From: an uncultured Clostridia bacterium
GTDB taxonomy: Bacteria; Bacillota; Clostridia; Oscillospirales; Acutalibacteraceae
Reading direction: 5' to 3'
DNA length: 7,759 bases
Assembly: GCA_947623215.1 (NCBI GenBank)
Contig: CANQGN010000065.1
Location: 1-7,759, forward strand
Shown in pieces: positions 1 to 6,473 of the stretch. The notes beneath the pieces are model-generated. The model ran no database searches, was not told where the DNA came from, and saw only the letters and a program-made list of their open reading frames with translations. Numbering within the stretch: position 1 is the first letter of the stretch; each line of letters starts with the position of its first letter. The position numbers and the translations under genes were made by a program.

Positions 1-54
1 GCCTATGGCAAACCTCCGTCGTCGTTCCGGCGTTAGCCGGGAAAGGATTTGTTT
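1..54 (+). other. Sequence upstream of pyrC; possible tail of an upstream gene
   Basis: No promoter boxes are recognisable here, so pyrC is probably internal to an operon whose start lies outside the window. Frame 2 is open from the window edge and ends in a TGA at 56-58 that overlaps the pyrC ATG as ATGA, the same junction type seen at three other gene pairs here. This could be the last 18 codons of an upstream gene, but the peptide is too short and too arginine-rich to recognise. Frame 1 stops at 34-36, and frame 3 is also open, so the reading is not unique. A perfect 5-bp hairpin (CCGGC at 27-31, GCCGG at 36-40, loop GTTA) lies just ahead of the ribosome site and has no U-tract after it. 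AAAGGA at 42-47 is the pyrC ribosome site. Confidence 0.3.
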
Positions 55-1287
55 ATGACCCTTACCCTTTTAAACGCAGTGCTTACCACTTCCCCCGCAG
101 GGGTACGGTCTACTCCTTTGGCGGCCGCGCAACCGGCCGATTGTTCGCTTTCATATTATTTATTGCCCGGTCTTGCAGACGTGCACGTGCACTTGCGAGA
201 ACCGGGTTTTTGTTATAAAGAGACCTTCGCCACCGGCGCGGCGGCCGCCGCCCGGGGCGGCTTTACCGATATTTGCGCCATGCCGAACGTAAACCCGGTG
301 CCGGATACGCCAAAGCGGCTGGCGGAGCAGCAGGCCGCCGCACGCAAGGCCGCCTGCGTGCGGGTGCACCACTACGGCGCTATGACAAAGGGCGAGCGGG
401 GAGAAGACCCCTGCCCCCTTGCCGAAATGGCGGCGGCCGGAGCAGTAGCCTTTTCAGACGACGGCCGGGGGGTGCAAAACGAAGCCGTCATGCGCTCGCT
501 TATGCAAACCGCCGCCCGCTGCGGGGCGCTGCTGGCCGCCCACTGCGAGCAAAACGACCTGCTGCACGGCGGGGTGGTGCACGCCGGGCGGTACGCCGCC
601 GCAAACGGGCTGCCGGGCATCTGCTCCGAGAGCGAGTGGCGGCCGGTCAAACGCGACCTGGCGCTGGCCGCCGAGACCGGCTGCGCCTACCACGTTTGCC
701 ACGTTTCTACCGCCGAAAGCGTAGAGGCCATTCGCGAGGCCAAGGCGCAGGGGGTTAACGTCACCTGCGAGACCGCCCCCCACTACCTGCTGCTGACCGA
801 AGACGATTTGCAAAACGACGGCCGGTTTAAAATGAACCCGCCGCTGCGAACTGCACGCGACCGGCAGGCGCTGCTGGCGGGCCTGCAAGACGGCACGATA
901 GACATCATCGCCACCGACCACGCCCCCCACTCTGCCGCCGAAAAGGCGGGCGGGCTGCTCCACGCCCCTTTTGGCGTGGTGGGGTTAGAGACCGCCTTCC
1001 CCGTGCTATACACTGCGCTGGTGCGCCCGGGGCTGCTGCCGCTGCCGCGGCTGGTAGAGGCCATGAGCGCCGCCCCCCGCCGCCGATTTCGCCTGCCTTT
1101 TGACCCGGCGCAGGACTTTTGCGTGTATGATTTAAACGCCGATGAAGTGGTAGACCCCGCCCGCTTTGCCTCAAAAGGCCGGGCCACCCCCTTTGCGGGG
1201 ATGCGGGTGGCCGCCCGGTGTATGCTTACCGTCTGCGCCGGGCGGGTGGTCTACTGCCACCCGGATTTTCCGCCGCTGACGGATTGA
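55..1287 (+). CDS. pyrC: Dihydroorotase, type I (PyrC)
   Basis: PyrC catalyses the zinc-dependent, reversible ring closure of N-carbamoyl-L-aspartate to dihydroorotate, the third step of UMP synthesis, in the cytosol. The 410-residue protein carries the amidohydrolase signatures in order: the metal-binding HxH inside DVHVHLREPG (H44, H46); MPN near residue 80; FSDDGRGVQ at 133-141, where an Asp sits at the position that bridges the two metals in type I enzymes such as that of Bacillus anthracis; H163 in AAHCE; HVCHVST with H213 and H216; KMNPPLR; and TDHAPH at 287-292 with the catalytic Asp288. The start is ATG 55, with AAAGGA seven bases upstream; a TTG two codons earlier is less likely. The N-terminal segment before HxH is only about 43 residues. 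It lacks the clear 'dv.I.dGkI' strand pattern usual in this family, so the small beta-sandwich part looks divergent. pyrK follows after 29 nt. Confidence 0.96.
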   Translation: MTLTLLNAVLTTSPAGVRSTPLAAAQPADCSLSYYLLPGLADVHVHLREPGFCYKETFATGAAAAARGGFTDICAMPNVNPVPDTPKRLAEQQAAARKAACVRVHHYGAMTKGERGEDPCPLAEMAAAGAVAFSDDGRGVQNEAVMRSLMQTAARCGALLAAHCEQNDLLHGGVVHAGRYAAANGLPGICSESEWRPVKRDLALAAETGCAYHVCHVSTAESVEAIREAKAQGVNVTCETAPHYLLLTEDDLQNDGRFKMNPPLRTARDRQALLAGLQDGTIDIIATDHAPHSAAEKAGGLLHAPFGVVGLETAFPVLYTALVRPGLLPLPRLVEAMSAAPRRRFRLPFDPAQDFCVYDLNADEVVDPARFASKGRATPFAGMRVAARCMLTVCAGRVVYCHPDFPPLTD

Positions 1288-1300
1288 CCGAACGAATAAA

Positions 1301-1316
1301 AAAGGAGGAACGCCGC
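1301..1316 (+). promoter_or_regulatory. pyrK ribosome binding site
   Basis: AAAGGAGG at 1301-1308 lies eight bases before ATG 1317. It is one of the strongest ribosome sites in the window. It fixes the true pyrK start at 1317, in the frame that is later lost. This shows that the gene was meant to begin here and not at the GTG at 1463 that opens the downstream frame. Confidence 0.85.
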
Positions 1317-2041
1317 ATGAATCAGGCGGTCTTTACCGTAACCGAAAACCGCCCGCTGACCGACTGCGTCTATCGCCTTATTTTGGCGGGTAACGCCGCC
1401 GCCGTAACCGCGCCGGGGCAGTTTGTTAACGTCCGGGGCGGGCGCTTCGCCGCCCCTTCTCGGTGTGCGACTACAGCGAGCATTCCCTCACCCTGATTTA
1501 TAAAGTGGTGGGGGAGGGCACGGCAGACATGACCCGCCTTGCCCCCGGCGACCGTCTGGATTTGCTGGTGGGCCTCGGCAACGGGTTTGACGTGAGCAAA
1601 AGCGGCGAGGCCCCGCTGCTCATCGGCGGCGGGGTGGGCCTGCCGCCTCTCTACCGGCTGTGCGAAGACTTAACCGCGCAGTGCAAAGCCGTGCAGGTCA
1701 TCATGGGCTTTAACACCAAAAGCGAGATATTTTATAGGCAGGAGTTTGAAGCGCTGGGGGCTAAGGTGCTGGTAACGACCGCAGACGGCACCGCCGGGCA
1801 AAAGGGCCTGGTGACCGACGGCATGGCGGGGCTGGCCTACAGCTATTTTTACGCCTGCGGGCCGCTGCCCATGCTGCGCGCCATAGAGGGCGTAGCCCAA
1901 ACCGGCGGCCAGTATAGTTTTGAAGAACGCATGGGCTGCGGCTTTGGCGCCTGCATGGGCTGCACCTGCCAAACCCGGCAGGGCCCCCGGCGGGTCTGCC
2001 GCGAAGGCCCGGTATTGCTGCGGGAGGACGTAGTATGGTAG
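1317..2041 (+). pseudogene. pyrK: Dihydroorotate dehydrogenase electron transfer subunit (PyrK), frame broken near 1437-1450
   Basis: PyrK carries FAD and a [2Fe-2S] cluster. It passes electrons from the FMN of PyrD to NAD+, making class 1B dihydroorotate dehydrogenase NAD-linked. The first part reads from ATG 1317 through the flavin-domain strand ending PGQFVNVRGGRF, then runs out of family sequence and stops at 1494-1496. The family sequence resumes in the -1 frame as LRRPFSVCDY (from 1445), the FAD-binding RPFS region. It continues through GEGT, LGNGFD, the nucleotide-binding GGGVGLPP (about 1624-1647) and a C-terminal Fe-S motif with Cys codons at 1937, 1952, 1961 and 1997 (C-x4-C-x2-C-x11-C). 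Adding 1 or 4 bases near 1437-1450 would give about 241-242 residues, close to but slightly shorter than usual. No other lesion is visible, and the stop overlaps pyrD by 7 nt. This may be a recent mutation or a sequencing/assembly error. Identity is certain; pseudogene status is not. Confidence 0.88.
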
Positions 2042-2946
2042 ACCTTGCTGTTACGCTTTGCGGTATTCCCTTAACAAACCCCGTTATTCCCGCCAGCGGC
2101 ACCTTTGGCTTTGGGTATGAGTTCGCCGAGTGGTACGATATTAACTGCCTTGGCAGTATTTCGGTAAAAGGCACTACTCGGAATCCCCGCTTTGGCAACC
2201 CCACCCCCCGCATTGCCGAATGCCCCGCCGGGCTGCTCAACGCCGTGGGGCTGCAAAACCCGGGGGCGGAGCAGGTAATAGCCGAAGAACTCCCCCGGCT
2301 GAAAAAATATTTTTCTAAAAAAATCATGGCCAACGTCAGCGGTTTTTCGGTAGAAGAATACGTAGAAACCTGCGCCATGCTGGCGGAGCAGGAGCAGGTA
2401 GGCTGGCTTGAACTCAATATCTCCTGCCCCAACGTGCACGGCGGCGGCATGGCCTTTGGCACCGACCCGGCCGCCGCCGGGCGGGTAACGGCGGCCGTGC
2501 GGGCGGTTACCAAAAAACCGCTGCTCGTTAAACTCTCGCCCAACGTAACCGATATTACCGAAATCGCCCGCGCCTGCGAGGCCGCGGGGGCGGACGGGCT
2601 GTCGCTCATTAACACCTTGCAGGGTATGCGCATTGACTGTAAAACCAAAAAGCCCATTCTTGCAAACGGTACCGGCGGGCTTTCGGGCCCGGCCGTCTTT
2701 CCGGTGGCGGTGCGCATGGTCTATCAGGTGTACGAGGCGGTAAAAATACCGCTGGTGGGCATGGGGGGCGTTTCTTCCGCCGCCGACGTCATCGAAATGA
2801 TGCTGGCCGGGGCCACGGCGGTAGAGGTAGGGGCGGCCAATCTGGTGAACCCCTGCGCCTGCCGCGACATCATTCGCGACCTGCCGGCCGCCATGCGGCG
2901 GTTTGGCATATCCCGTTTAGAGGACTGTATAGGAGGTGCCCACTGA
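2035..2946 (+). CDS. pyrD: Dihydroorotate dehydrogenase class 1B, catalytic FMN subunit (PyrD)
   Basis: PyrD oxidises dihydroorotate to orotate using bound FMN, and in the 1B type hands the electrons to PyrK and then NAD+. The 303-residue TIM barrel shows the family landmarks: [13 protein letters not shown] near residues 14-26; NAVGLQNPG near 66-74; [11 protein letters not shown], whose Cys131 is the class 1 active-site base (class 2 enzymes have Ser); [20 protein letters not shown] with the FMN/substrate-contacting Asn-Thr; GTGGLSGPA; and the phosphate-binding GMGGVSSA and GATAVEVG strands near the C-terminus. The start is ATG 2035, preceded by GGGAGG at 2022-2027 inside the end of pyrK, so translation is probably coupled to pyrK. 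Adjacency to pyrK supports the 1B assignment. The gene is intact, which contrasts with its broken partner. Confidence 0.97.
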   Translation: MVDLAVTLCGIPLTNPVIPASGTFGFGYEFAEWYDINCLGSISVKGTTRNPRFGNPTPRIAECPAGLLNAVGLQNPGAEQVIAEELPRLKKYFSKKIMANVSGFSVEEYVETCAMLAEQEQVGWLELNISCPNVHGGGMAFGTDPAAAGRVTAAVRAVTKKPLLVKLSPNVTDITEIARACEAAGADGLSLINTLQGMRIDCKTKKPILANGTGGLSGPAVFPVAVRMVYQVYEAVKIPLVGMGGVSSAADVIEMMLAGATAVEVGAANLVNPCACRDIIRDLPAAMRRFGISRLEDCIGGAH

Positions 2947-2948
2947 GT

Positions 2949-3644
2949 ATGGGAAAAGACGTAATCATTGCCTGCGACTTTGCGGGGGCGGAGCAAACCT
3001 TCGCCTTTTTGCAGCGCTTCGGCGAGCGGCGGCCTTTTGTTAAAATCGGCATGGAGCTGTTTTACGCCGCAGGCCCCGCCATTGTGCCCGCCCTGCGCGA
3101 GCGGGGGCACCGGGTGTTTTTAGATTTAAAGCTGCATGATATTCCCAATACCGTAAAAAAAGCCATGGCGGTGTTGTCCAATCTCGGGGCGGATATGGTG
3201 AATTTGCACGCCGCCGGTACGGTAGAGATGATGCAGGCGGCGATAGAAGGCCTAACCCGGCCAGACGGTACCCGCCCGCTGCTAATCGCCGTCACTCAGC
3301 TCACCTCTACCGGTGAAGAACAAATGCGCCGCCAACTGTTAATCGACCGCCCCATGGAAGAAGTGGTGCTTACCTACGCCGCCAACGCCAGGGCGGCGGG
3401 GTTAGACGGCGTCGTTTGCTCCCCGCTGGAGGCGGGCGCGGTGCACGCCGCCTTGGGGCCGGGCTTTTTAACCGTCACCCCCGGCGTGCGCTTTGCGGGG
3501 GGAGATGTCGGCGACCAGCGCCGGGTTACCACCCCGGAGCAGGCGGCCGCGCTGGGGGCAGACTACATTGTGGTAGGGCGGCCTATTACGGCGGCAGAGG
3601 ACCCCGCCGCCGCCTACGAGCGCTGCGTGCGCGAATTTGTGTAA
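2949..3644 (+). CDS. pyrF: Orotidine-5'-phosphate decarboxylase (PyrF)
   Basis: PyrF decarboxylates OMP to UMP, the last step of the pathway, without a cofactor. The 231-residue protein is of normal length for the bacterial short form. The catalytic set is visible: Asp10 in IIACDF, Lys32 in VKIGMELF, and the signature [10 protein letters not shown] with Asp59, Lys61 and Asp64. The phosphate-gripping C-terminal part is also present: TPGVRF followed by [10 protein letters not shown], and [10 protein letters not shown] with the conserved Arg. The start ATG 2949 is two bases after the pyrD stop. AGGAGG lies at 2931-2936 inside pyrD, a slightly long 12-nt spacing. pyrE follows after 19 nt. Confidence 0.97.
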   Translation: MGKDVIIACDFAGAEQTFAFLQRFGERRPFVKIGMELFYAAGPAIVPALRERGHRVFLDLKLHDIPNTVKKAMAVLSNLGADMVNLHAAGTVEMMQAAIEGLTRPDGTRPLLIAVTQLTSTGEEQMRRQLLIDRPMEEVVLTYAANARAAGLDGVVCSPLEAGAVHAALGPGFLTVTPGVRFAGGDVGDQRRVTTPEQAAALGADYIVVGRPITAAEDPAAAYERCVREFV

Positions 3645-3648
3645 AGTG

Positions 3649-3663
3649 AAGGAAGTGCAAAGC
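3649..3663 (+). promoter_or_regulatory. pyrE ribosome binding site
   Basis: AAGGAAG at 3649-3655, eight bases before ATG 3664, decides the pyrE start. The in-frame TTG at 3637 overlaps the end of pyrF. It would add nine residues upstream of the ATG that do not look like family sequence. Confidence 0.7.
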
Positions 3664-4320
3664 ATGAACGAGAGAAGGAAACAGGTAGCCCGGGATTTGC
3701 TCTCTATCGGCGCCGTCTTTTTTCGGCCGGACGAGCCCTTTACCTGGGCCTCCGGCATATTAAGCCCGGTTTATTGTGACAATCGCTTAATTTTAACCGC
3801 CCCCGCCGTGCGCCAGCGGGTAGAGCAGGCCATGGCAGGGACTATTCGCACCCATTACCCCGCCGCCGAGGCGTTAATGGGCACCGCCACGGCGGGGATA
3901 GCCCACGCCGCCATTGCCGCCCATTTGCTGGGGCTGCCCATGGGCTACGTGCGGGGCAGCGCCAAAGACCACGGCCGCCAAAACCGCATAGAGGGTAAGC
4001 TGACCCCCGGCTGCAAGGTGGTGGTGGTAGAAGATTTAATTTCTACCGGCGGCAGCGTGTTAGAGGCGGTAGAGGCCCTGCGGCAGGCGGGGGCCGAAGT
4101 GCTGGGCATTGCCTCCATTTTTACCTATGGTATGCAAAAAGGCTTGCAGCGACTCGAAGCGGCGGGGGTGCCCAACCACAGCCTGACGAATTTTGACTGC
4201 ATAGCCGAAATAGCGGCGGAGGAAGGCTACATATCCCCGGGCGACGTGGCCCGGCTGCTGGCGTTTCGCGATAACCCCGCCGACCGCAGCTGGATGGAAA
4301 AGGAGGAGAAAAGGCCATGA
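3664..4320 (+). CDS. pyrE: Orotate phosphoribosyltransferase (PyrE)
   Basis: PyrE transfers the ribose-5-phosphate of PRPP to orotate to make OMP, the substrate of PyrF encoded just upstream. The 218-residue protein has the type I phosphoribosyltransferase PRPP loop [13 protein letters not shown] at about residues 119-131, with the acidic pair Glu123-Asp124. Other OPRTase landmarks are [16 protein letters not shown] near residues 24-39, the '[10 protein letters not shown]' stretch near 79-88, and [17 protein letters not shown], the catalytic Lys/His loop, near 95-111. The start ATG 3664 is chosen for its ribosome site. The stop overlaps the pyrB start as ATGA, implying translational coupling of the two genes. 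Confidence 0.96.
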   Translation: MNERRKQVARDLLSIGAVFFRPDEPFTWASGILSPVYCDNRLILTAPAVRQRVEQAMAGTIRTHYPAAEALMGTATAGIAHAAIAAHLLGLPMGYVRGSAKDHGRQNRIEGKLTPGCKVVVVEDLISTGGSVLEAVEALRQAGAEVLGIASIFTYGMQKGLQRLEAAGVPNHSLTNFDCIAEIAAEEGYISPGDVARLLAFRDNPADRSWMEKEEKRP

Positions 4321-5234
4321 AGCGTTTAATTGACATTACAGAGCTTTCGTTGCAGGAGATTGAGCGGCTACTCCACCGGGCGGAGGATATTATCGCCCGC
4401 CCGGCGGCCTATGCCCACGCCTGCGAGGGCAAAAAGCTGGCCACCCTCTTTTTTGAACCCTCTACCCGCACCCGCCTCAGCTTTGAGGCCGCCATGTATG
4501 AGCTCGGCGGTCACGTGCTCAGCATGGCAGACGCCGGTTCCAGCTCGGCCGCCAAGGGCGAAAGCGTAGCAGACACCGCCAAAACCGTTTCGTGCTATGC
4601 CGATATTATCGCCATGCGCCACCCTAAAGAGGGGGCGCCGCTGGTGGCCGCGCTCAATGCCACCGTGCCGGTGATCAACGCCGGCGACGGCGGCCACAAC
4701 CACCCCACCCAAACGCTGGCCGATTTGCTGACCATTTATTTAGAGAAAGGGCGGCTTAGTAACCTGACGGTGGGCTTTTGCGGCGACTTAAAATTCGGCC
4801 GCACCGTCCACTCGCTCATCAACGCCCTCGCCCGCTACGTCGGTATTCGGTTTGTGCTTATTTCGCCTACCGAGTTAAAGCTGCCCAGCTACGTGAAAAA
4901 AGACGTGATTCAAAAAAATAACCTCGACTACACCCAAACCACCGAGTTAGAGGCCGTGCTGCCGGAGCTGGATATTCTGTACATGACCCGCGTACAGCGC
5001 GAGCGGTTTTTTAACGAAGAGGATTATTTGCGCTTAAAAGACAGCTACATTCTCACCCCCGAAAAAATGAAGCTGGCCCGGCCGGATTGCAGCGTGCTGC
5101 ACCCCCTGCCGCGGGTGAACGAAATTTCGGTGGCGATAGACGACGACCCCCGCGCCTGCTACTTTAAGCAGGTGTTCAACGGCAAAATCATGCGCATGGC
5201 GCTGATTTTAGAAATGCTGGAGGTGCAGGTATGA
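4317..5234 (+). CDS. pyrB: Aspartate carbamoyltransferase catalytic chain (PyrB)
   Basis: PyrB joins carbamoyl phosphate and aspartate to give N-carbamoyl-aspartate, the committed step of pyrimidine synthesis. The 305-residue protein shows the carbamoyl-phosphate site [12 protein letters not shown] with Ser49-Thr50-Arg51-Thr52; the loop SSSAAKGES, which carries the Lys reaching in from the neighbouring subunit; [17 protein letters not shown] at 129-137; the aspartate domain with MTRVQRERF; and the closing HPLPRVNEI from His262. The start overlaps the pyrE stop (ATGA) and has AGGAGG at 4301-4306. The stop likewise overlaps the pyrI start, which would help balance synthesis of catalytic and regulatory chains. 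This is the ATCase form expected to assemble with PyrI into a c6r6-like enzyme. Confidence 0.97.
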   Translation: MKRLIDITELSLQEIERLLHRAEDIIARPAAYAHACEGKKLATLFFEPSTRTRLSFEAAMYELGGHVLSMADAGSSSAAKGESVADTAKTVSCYADIIAMRHPKEGAPLVAALNATVPVINAGDGGHNHPTQTLADLLTIYLEKGRLSNLTVGFCGDLKFGRTVHSLINALARYVGIRFVLISPTELKLPSYVKKDVIQKNNLDYTQTTELEAVLPELDILYMTRVQRERFFNEEDYLRLKDSYILTPEKMKLARPDCSVLHPLPRVNEISVAIDDDPRACYFKQVFNGKIMRMALILEMLEVQV

Positions 5235-5647
5235 ATATCGATTCCATTCAAAACGGCATTGTAATCGACCACATTACCGCTGGGCGGGGCATGACCATTT
5301 ACCGCCTGCTGCAACTCGACTCGCTCGACTGCTCGGTAGCCATTATTAAAAACGTGCACAGCTCTAAAATGGGCAAAAAGGATATTATAAAAATCGACGC
5401 CGCCATTGATTTGAATATGGACATTTTGGGTTACGTAGACCCCGGCGTCACGGTGGATATTATTCGCGGCGGCAAGCTGGCAGAAAAACGCAGCATTGAC
5501 CTGCCCGAGCGGCTGGAAAACGTGATTCGCTGCAAAAATCCCCGCTGCATTACCACTACCGAGCAGGAGCTGCCGCAGCTCTTTCGCCTGACCGACCGCG
5601 AGCGGCGGGTCTACCGCTGCGCCTATTGCGACGCGCAGGCAAAATAA
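5231..5647 (+). CDS. pyrI: Aspartate carbamoyltransferase regulatory chain (PyrI)
   Basis: PyrI is the non-catalytic chain that binds nucleotide effectors (CTP/UTP inhibit and ATP activates in well-studied homologues) and links PyrB trimers. In the 138-residue protein, residues 1 to about 95 form the allosteric domain. It opens with the family pattern [10 protein letters not shown] and includes [13 protein letters not shown]. Residues from about 98 form the zinc domain, with four cysteines C101-x4-C106-x23-C130-x2-C133 (RCKNPRC and YRCAYC) that hold structural Zn and contact PyrB. The length is slightly below the roughly 150 residues of enterobacterial PyrI, as is common outside that group. 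The start overlaps the pyrB stop (ATGA), with GGAGG at 5219-5223. It is the last pyr gene, and no convincing terminator follows it. Confidence 0.96.
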   Translation: MNIDSIQNGIVIDHITAGRGMTIYRLLQLDSLDCSVAIIKNVHSSKMGKKDIIKIDAAIDLNMDILGYVDPGVTVDIIRGGKLAEKRSIDLPERLENVIRCKNPRCITTTEQELPQLFRLTDRERRVYRCAYCDAQAK

Positions 5648-5693
5648 CAACAAAACCGGGTTATTGCCGCCCGCAAAATCCCCCCCGCGCCGC

Positions 5694-5723
5694 TTGACAA
5701 ACCCGCGGCGGCTGTGGTATACT
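5694..5723 (+). promoter_or_regulatory. Sigma-A type promoter of the purE operon
   Basis: A perfect -35 TTGACA (5694-5699) and a -10 TATACT (5718-5723; one mismatch to TATAAT) are separated by 18 nt. Transcription should start near 5730, giving a leader of about 220 nt that contains the riboswitch. The -35 box sits in the loop of a short inverted repeat (CGCCGC 5688-5693, GCGGCG 5705-5710). That repeat might be an operator or simple GC-rich coincidence. Confidence 0.85.
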
Positions 5724-5745
5724 GTACCCTGTTGTTTTCCGGGAA

Positions 5746-5780
5746 GCGCACCCCGCAAGCCTGCCGGCCTTGCGCGGCGC
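5746..5780 (+). promoter_or_regulatory. Leader hairpin upstream of the ZTP aptamer
   Basis: The early purE leader can fold into a stem of CGCAAG (5754-5759) with CTTGCG (5769-5774), extendable at the base by GCGC (5746-5749) with GCGC (5777-5780). It lies between the predicted transcription start and the aptamer and is not part of the pfl consensus known to me. It may be a folding insulator or a transcript-stabilising 5' hairpin; the role is unknown. Confidence 0.45.
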
Positions 5781-5790
5781 ATTCCATACC

Positions 5791-5868
5791 GCTTTCCCTG
5801 CTACTGACGGAACAAATGTGGGTTACCACAGGGGAACAGGGAGGGCCTTCTTGCCGACCGTCTGGGCG
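5791..5868 (+). promoter_or_regulatory. ZTP/ZMP riboswitch (pfl motif) aptamer
   Basis: The aptamer senses ZTP/ZMP (AICAR nucleotides), alarmones of 10-formyl-tetrahydrofolate shortage, and fits its place ahead of purE. The pfl architecture is readable by eye. P1 pairs 5791-5800 with 5837-5846 (10 pairs, two of them G-U). J1/2 has ACTGACGGAACA. The P2 hairpin is TGTGG (5817-5821) with CCACA (5826-5830) and is followed by AGGGGAA. A short linker leads to the P3 hairpin GCC (5853-5855) with GGC (5865-5867), carrying the hallmark CCGACCGTCTGGGC. GACGG in J1/2 (5806-5810) is fully complementary to CCGTC in the P3 loop (5858-5862), which is the conserved pseudoknot. P3 shares bases 5865-5867 with the terminator that follows. 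The expected logic is that ligand stabilises P3 and the pseudoknot, blocks termination and turns purE on. Confidence 0.9.
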
Positions 5869-5902
5869 CACTAACCGTAACGGGGTTCGTGCGCTCTTTT
5901 TT
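5864..5902 (+). terminator. Riboswitch-controlled intrinsic terminator before purE
   Basis: The stem pairs 5864-5871 with 5889-5896 (GGGCGCAC with GTGCGCTC, one G-U), then after a single T/C mismatch AACC (5873-5876) with GGTT (5884-5887), and closes on a 7-nt loop. Six T residues follow directly (5897-5902). The 5' arm begins in the CTGGGC of the aptamer P3, so aptamer and terminator cannot both form. This is the standard expression platform of an ON-type transcriptional riboswitch. Confidence 0.88.
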
Positions 5903-5935
5903 GTTTTCCGTTTTTGTTTTTCGCTTTTTCGTTTC
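5895..5935 (+). other. T-rich run between terminator and purE ribosome site
   Basis: Of the 40 bases at 5895-5934, 29 are T and none is A, in an otherwise GC-rich region. Several T4-T6 blocks are separated by C/G. The first block is the terminator U-tract; the rest continues up to the AGGAGGGGG ribosome site at 5936-5944. It probably leaves the ribosome site unstructured; an added pausing or release role is possible. Confidence 0.6.
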
Positions 5936-5950
5936 AGGAGGGGGAACCGT

Positions 5951-6457
5951 ATGAAAAAAATCGCCGTACTAATGGGCAGCGACAGCGACCTGCCGGTGGT
6001 GCAAAAGGCCGTGGCCGTGCTGCGAGAGTTTGAAGCGCCCTACGAAGTACACGTTTACTCCGCCCACCGCACCCCGGGGGAGGCCGCCGCCTTTGTAAGC
6101 GGCGCCCGCGCGGCGGGCTTTGGGGCTATTATTGCCGTGGCCGGTATGGCGGCCCATTTGGCCGGGGCCGTGGCGGCCAACACCACCCTGCCGGTGGTGG
6201 GGGTGCCGGTCGCCTCCGGCGGCCTTGGGGGGTTAGACGCGCTGCTTGCTACGGTGCAAATGCCCACCGGCATACCGGTGGCCACCGTGGCGGTAAACGG
6301 CGCGGCCAACGCCGCCTTGCTGTGCATCGAAATGCTGGCGGTAACCGACGAAGCCCTGGCCCGCAAATTGGAAGAAAAACGAACCGCCGACCGCGCGGCG
6401 GTTTTAGAAAAAGACCGGGCGATAGAAAGTCGCCTGAGCGTTGACGCACAAAAGTAA
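5951..6457 (+). CDS. purE: N5-carboxyaminoimidazole ribonucleotide mutase (PurE, class I)
   Basis: PurE converts N5-CAIR to CAIR (4-carboxy-AIR) in de novo purine synthesis. The 168-residue protein has the phosphate-binding MGSDSDLP (8-15); SAHRTP at 37-42 with the catalytic His39; [43 protein letters not shown]; and NAALL. The SAHRTP and AAHL patterns match class I mutases, which normally use N5-CAIR made by PurK, rather than class II AIR carboxylases. No purK is seen here: purC follows directly. The C-terminal tail (about 140-168) is charged and helical, as in clostridial PurE. Start ATG 5951 has a strong AGGAGGGGG site. The frame stays open upstream through the riboswitch, but this is non-coding leader. 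Expression should depend on the ZTP riboswitch. Confidence 0.95.
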   Translation: MKKIAVLMGSDSDLPVVQKAVAVLREFEAPYEVHVYSAHRTPGEAAAFVSGARAAGFGAIIAVAGMAAHLAGAVAANTTLPVVGVPVASGGLGGLDALLATVQMPTGIPVATVAVNGAANAALLCIEMLAVTDEALARKLEEKRTADRAAVLEKDRAIESRLSVDAQK

Positions 6458-6473
6458 GGAGATTGTTACAACC
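6458..6473 (+). promoter_or_regulatory. purC ribosome binding site
   Basis: TAAGGAG, which includes the purE stop codon (6455-6461), lies 12 nt before ATG 6474. It marks that ATG as the purC start. The in-frame ATG-like start at 6441 falls inside purE, and the family sequence ([13 protein letters not shown]) begins just after 6474. Confidence 0.65.

Noticed and set aside
1..54. PyrR-type attenuator or promoter ahead of pyrC
   Set aside because: There is a 5-bp hairpin but no U-tract, no antiterminator pair and no -35/-10 boxes within the 54 bases available.
1430..1496. Programmed -1 ribosomal frameshift in pyrK
   Set aside because: The direction fits -1, but there is no slippery heptamer (X XXY YYZ) in the permitted interval and no clear downstream pseudoknot. 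I also know of no recoding in PyrK. A simple base loss or sequence error is more likely.
1761..2717. 318-codon open frame on the minus strand across pyrK/pyrD
   Set aside because: It is antisense to two clearly recognisable genes, has no family-like motif and no good ribosome site. Long antisense frames are expected in GC-rich coding DNA.
3637..3663. TTG start for pyrE overlapping pyrF
   Set aside because: ATG 3664 has a proper AAGGAAG site at eight bases and begins where the family sequence begins.
5648..5693. Intrinsic terminator after pyrI
   Set aside because: Only a 4-bp stem can be drawn, and it is followed by AAAATC and a C-run, not T residues.
5714..5950. In-frame upstream extension of purE
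   Set aside because: The frame is open by chance through the -10 box, riboswitch and terminator. The strong ribosome site and family N-terminus ([13 protein letters not shown]) fix the start at 5951.
6441..6473. Upstream start for purC inside purE
   Set aside because: It overlaps the purE end, has no ribosome site, and the extra residues are not PurC-like. ATG 6474 is preceded by TAAGGAG.
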